Assembly (NCBI GenBank): GCA_028876395.1
Contig: JAGWRX010000045.1
Location: 1-37,317, forward strand
From: Acidobacteriota bacterium
GTDB lineage: Bacteria > Acidobacteriota > Terriglobia > Terriglobales > Acidobacteriaceae
Reading direction: 5' to 3'
Length of the DNA stretch: 37,317 nt
The translations under genes and the position numbers were made by a program. A model generated the notes under the pieces. The model was not told the DNA's origin. It ran no database searches and saw nothing but the letters and a program-made list of their open reading frames with translations. Positions 34,836 to 37,317 of the stretch are shown one piece after another; position 1 is the first letter of the stretch, and each line of letters begins with the position of its first letter.

Positions 34836-36101
34836 ATGAGCCGCAGTGACAACAGCAGGAACGGAAGCGGGACTCCGCCCGCCGCAATCGCAGAGCCTTC
34901 TGAGCCGCGCGCTTCGCAGGGAACGAGCGAGCTAACTCAATCCGTCATCTCCGATGTCGATGAGAAGCCCGCCACTCGATTTGCGACACGAGCCGACGCC
35001 AAATCGTCAACGGACGGGATCGACAAGGGCAAACTCATGCTCCTCGGTGGCGGGTTGGCGGTGGCGGTCCTCTTCTTTGTGTTCACCGCAATCGTCGGCA
35101 AGTCTCCCAGAAAGCATACGGTGACGAAGCCGCCTGCGCAGCCGCACGCCGAGCAGGAACAGCAGACACCGCCAAAATGGAGCGTAACGCCTGTGATGGA
35201 CACAGTTCACACTCCAGCGCCGGACAATACCAGTGGGCAGCTTGAGCCTAGCGACATCCGGCGCACAGGTTCGAAGGATACCGGCGCGCCAACCAAACCA
35301 GCCGCAGGCAGGTCCGCCGTTGCCAGTTCCCTGGGAAATGTCCCTTCTTTTGCGGAAACGCAGCAAAAGTGGCAGGATCCTGCACCCTACAGCGAAGCAC
35401 CAGCAGAGGAGACGCCACCGCAGCAACAAAACAGCCTCAAGGAACCATCTCTGATCTTCGTACGGAGTGCAGTCCAGCCTCAGATGGCGACACCGCCAAA
35501 GGTCATCTCGGATGAGGGCGGCACTCCGCGCTTGGATCTGACTCCGGGGACGCGCATTGCGGCAAAGCTCGAGACCCAAATATCTAGTGCTCTGCTCGCA
35601 CCGGTCGTCGCCGTAGTCGAATACACTTACGCAATTGGGGACCGCATCATTGTTCCGGCCGGTGCGCGTGTGTACGGCCAACTCCAACAGGCCGATCGAA
35701 GCGGCCTGGTGAGCGTGAAATTCGACGAGATCGAGCTTCTCGACGGCGCACGGGAGAAGATCGACGCCGTCGGCACCGGACTCGATCTCGGCCCAATCAA
35801 GGGAAACGTCTACGGAAAGAACACGGGCAAGAACTTTATCGTGCGGGCAGCGTCGGGACTCGGCTCTGTGCTTGCTGAAGTGGCCGGAAACAACACCAGC
35901 GCCGCGTTTTCCGAGGACGACATGCTACGGGAGCGGCTGGCTGAGAACATCGGCACAGCAGGGGATTCCGAGGTAATGAGCCTCAACGCCAACAGCCGCG
36001 TGGTCGTTTCGGTCCCCGCCGACACTAAAATCTACGTGGTGTTCACCAAGCACGAGCAAAGTCCGACTGAGCTTCACAAAGTAGCGCCCACAGCCCAGTA
36101 G
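34836..36101 (+). CDS. VirB10/TrbI-like protein
   Basis: Inner-membrane-anchored protein, 421 residues. A short cytoplasmic start leads to one transmembrane helix at about 66-88 (LMLLGGGLAVAVLFFVFTAIVG), then a long Pro/Gln/Ser-rich periplasmic linker to about residue 230, and a C-terminal beta-barrel domain. The barrel has the VirB10/TrbI pattern LTPGTRIAAKLETQISSAL, GDRIIVPAGARVYGQL, VSVKFDEIEL and VSVPADTKIYVVF. VirB10 spans both membranes and closes the outer-membrane core. It starts 17 bases after the VirB9-like stop with AAAGGAG upstream. No ATPase or pilin genes of the system follow; the next sequence is the 36-bp repeat array. Confidence 0.85.
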   Translation: MSRSDNSRNGSGTPPAAIAEPSEPRASQGTSELTQSVISDVDEKPATRFATRADAKSSTDGIDKGKLMLLGGGLAVAVLFFVFTAIVGKSPRKHTVTKPPAQPHAEQEQQTPPKWSVTPVMDTVHTPAPDNTSGQLEPSDIRRTGSKDTGAPTKPAAGRSAVASSLGNVPSFAETQQKWQDPAPYSEAPAEETPPQQQNSLKEPSLIFVRSAVQPQMATPPKVISDEGGTPRLDLTPGTRIAAKLETQISSALLAPVVAVVEYTYAIGDRIIVPAGARVYGQLQQADRSGLVSVKFDEIELLDGAREKIDAVGTGLDLGPIKGNVYGKNTGKNFIVRAASGLGSVLAEVAGNNTSAAFSEDDMLRERLAENIGTAGDSEVMSLNANSRVVVSVPADTKIYVVFTKHEQSPTELHKVAPTAQ

Positions 36102-36272
36102 ATGCCGCACGCCTCGCGCTTCTTCTGTGTTCCCTGGCGCCGCTGTCAGGGCTTCTTGTTGAGAGGTTGTATGGTACTTGCCAGCCGCAGGCGCCGAATA
36201 AACTTTCTGCTGCCTGACGCCTTGAATACCGCAGGCATGTACGAGTTCTATGAGTTAATGCAACTCCTGCTC
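36102..36272. other. Gene-free spacer before the repeat array
   Basis: 171 bases directly after the VirB10-like stop. A plus-strand ORF opens here (ATG 36102) and runs into the array, but it has no ribosome-binding site, and its first part resembles no protein. I see nothing else in it. Confidence 0.35.
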
Positions 36273-36778
36273 GGGCAAAGATCGGTCCGCGTGCCCCAGT
36301 GCGCCGTTGAGCAATCTTCGTTCCCGCTGCCCCAAAGTGCGGATGAACAAAGATCGTTCTCGTTGACTCAATTCACGATTGAGCAAAGAACGGCCCCAAT
36401 GCCCCGGTGCGCGTTTGAGGCATCTTCGGTCCCGGTTGCTCAATTCGGAATCGAGCAAAGATCCGTACCGTTGACTCAATTCGCGATTGAACAAAGAACG
36501 GTCCGAATGCCTCAGTGCGCGTTTGAGGCATCTTCGGTCCCGATTGTTCAATTCGGAATTGCGCAAACATCGGTCCCGATGCCCCAAAGTGCAGATGAGC
36601 AAAGATCCGTCCCGTTAACTCAATTCGCAAATTGAACAAAGAACGGCCCGAATGCTTCGGCGCGCGTTTGAGGCATCTTCGGTCCCGATTGTTCAATTCG
36701 GAATTGAGCAAAGATCGCTCCCGATGCCCCAAAGTGCAGATTGAGCAAAGATCGTTCCGGTTGACCCAGTGTGTAGTT
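36273..36778. repeat. Array of fourteen contiguous 36/37-bp tandem units
   Basis: Units begin at 36273, 36309, 36345, 36381, 36417, 36453, 36489, 36525, 36561, 36597, 36634, 36670, 36706 and 36743. Twelve are 36 bases; units 10 and 13 have one extra base. Most begin GAGCAAAGATCGG or close. There are no spacers. Four unit types recur in fixed order: A ending CTCAATTCGCGATT, B ending GTGCGCGTTT, C beginning GAGGCATCTTCGG, D ending CCAAAGTGCAGAT. Because 36 is a multiple of three, several frames on both strands stay open; the plus frame ends in unit 10. Not CRISPR. Possible iteron-like or minisatellite sequence. Confidence 0.85.
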
Positions 36779-36818
36779 AAGTCATCAACGATTGCAGCTG
36801 GCGAGCGTTGTCGAGGGG

Positions 36819-37317
36819 TCATGAAGCTCTTTGCAGTGTCTCGGCAAGCTCGACGACACTGATTGCATCCGTCATCTTGTCCAGTGGAAAGCGTTCGATT
36901 CCCGAATAGACGACGAAACGCTTGTGAGGCTTGAGATCGGCGCAAGCCGAGTGGAAACCGCGCTCGATCTTGGGAGCCGAACTGCGTTTTACTTCAATAG
37001 CCCAGAGTTCACCGTTGGGAAGCGTAAGGAGAAGATCCACCTCTGTACCGTTAGAGGTCCGGTAGTAGTGCGCTTCGGAGCCGTCCGGGGACGTGGCAAT
37101 CAAGGTCTCGATGACGAAGCTCTCCCACGTCTGTCCGACAACTGGATGCCCAAGCAGAGCCTCCTTATCGCGAATTCCGAGCAAGGCGTGCGCGATGCCG
37201 GTGTCGCGGACATACACTTTGGGAGATTTCACCAGCCTTTTGCCGATGTTCTTATGCCAGGCCGGCAGCCGGCGAACGACGAGAAGGTCAACGAGAAGGT
37301 CGAGATAACCAGCCACC
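36819..37317 (-). CDS. DUF4143/AAA ATP-binding protein, C-terminal part only
   Basis: The leftward reading frame is open at the right edge, so the gene starts outside the window; 165 residues of the C-terminus are seen. They match the DUF4143 end of COG1373-type ATPases: KSPKVYVRDTGIAHALLG, HPVVGQTWESFVIETL, then a nuclease-like block TEVDLLLTLPNGELWAIEVK with the Glu, Asp and Glu-x-Lys of the PD-(D/E)XK fold. The N-terminal AAA domain with the Walker motifs is not visible. Such proteins are common in accessory regions and often behave like toxin-antitoxin or defence cargo. It faces the repeat array, 40 bases from its last unit. Confidence 0.85.
   Translation of the reverse strand, partial: VAGYLDLLVDLLVVRRLPAWHKNIGKRLVKSPKVYVRDTGIAHALLGIRDKEALLGHPVVGQTWESFVIETLIATSPDGSEAHYYRTSNGTEVDLLLTLPNGELWAIEVKRSSAPKIERGFHSACADLKPHKRFVVYSGIERFPLDKMTDAISVVELAETLQRAS

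Noticed and set aside
36102..36635. ORF with 12-residue repeats as a real protein gene
   Set aside because: It has no ribosome-binding site, its start abuts the VirB10-like stop, frames on the other strand are equally open over the repeats, and a one-base insertion in unit 10 ends the frame.
36273..36778. The 36-bp repeats as a CRISPR array
   Set aside because: The units touch each other with no unique spacers, they vary in sequence by type, and no cas gene is nearby.

Overview
The window looks like a chromosomal segment of a high-GC member of the Acidobacteriota (Terriglobales/Acidobacteriaceae type). This is inferred from the sequence only. The evidence is GC-rich codon use, the acidobacterial style of several proteins (a VirB9/VirB10-like pair, a nucleoside hydrolase with a DQD signature, and an integrase with an N-terminal Cys cluster), and the dnaA / rpmH-rnpA-yidD-yidC neighbourhood. 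No 16S rRNA is present, so the genus cannot be fixed.

Positions 1-19550 are mostly core genes. They run as follows: the end of sucC with sucD (succinyl-CoA synthetase); a secreted M13 metallopeptidase; ndk; a YceH-family protein; and a leftward tripartite efflux operon (TolC-like, membrane fusion lipoprotein, RND pump). The pump reading frame is broken by an apparent one-base frameshift. Next come a KH/R3H RNA-binding protein, a secreted nucleoside hydrolase with an altered metal-binding signature, and leftward dnaA. Then follow the rightward rpmH-rnpA-yidD-yidC cluster (ribosomal protein L34, RNase P protein, membrane insertion), a TIGR01777 SDR protein, and a divergent XRE-cupin regulator.

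Positions 19551-28988 hold accessory metabolism. There is a nine-CXXCH multihaem lipoprotein, a DUF309 and 5'-deoxynucleotidase pair, and a zinc-ribbon coiled-coil protein. Two tandemly duplicated secreted GH13 alpha-glucosidases each follow a copy of the same leader, which carries a conserved dyad. A small membrane protein comes next, then a gene-free stretch with a strong terminator and competing pairings (candidate structured RNA). A PCYCGC-type Cys-rich exported protein follows, and then tmRNA (ssrA, tag ANDNLALAA).

From the 3' end of tmRNA to the right edge the window looks like an integrated element. It has a tyrosine integrase directly beside ssrA and preceded by three 11-bp tandem repeats, an unrecognised 326-residue protein, and a small HTH protein. 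A tightly overlapping cassette follows: small membrane protein, MoxR-like AAA ATPase, lytic transglycosylase, VirB9-like and VirB10-like proteins, which resembles the outer part of a type IV secretion system. Behind it lies an array of fourteen 36/37-bp tandem units without spacers, then the end of a DUF4143-type ATPase that runs off the window. The other end of the element is not in the window.

The least explained parts are the 36-bp array with its four-unit higher-order order, the VirB9/VirB10/MoxR cassette that stops before any secretion ATPase, the structured region at 27843-27962, and the dyads in front of the GH13 and PCYCGC genes.
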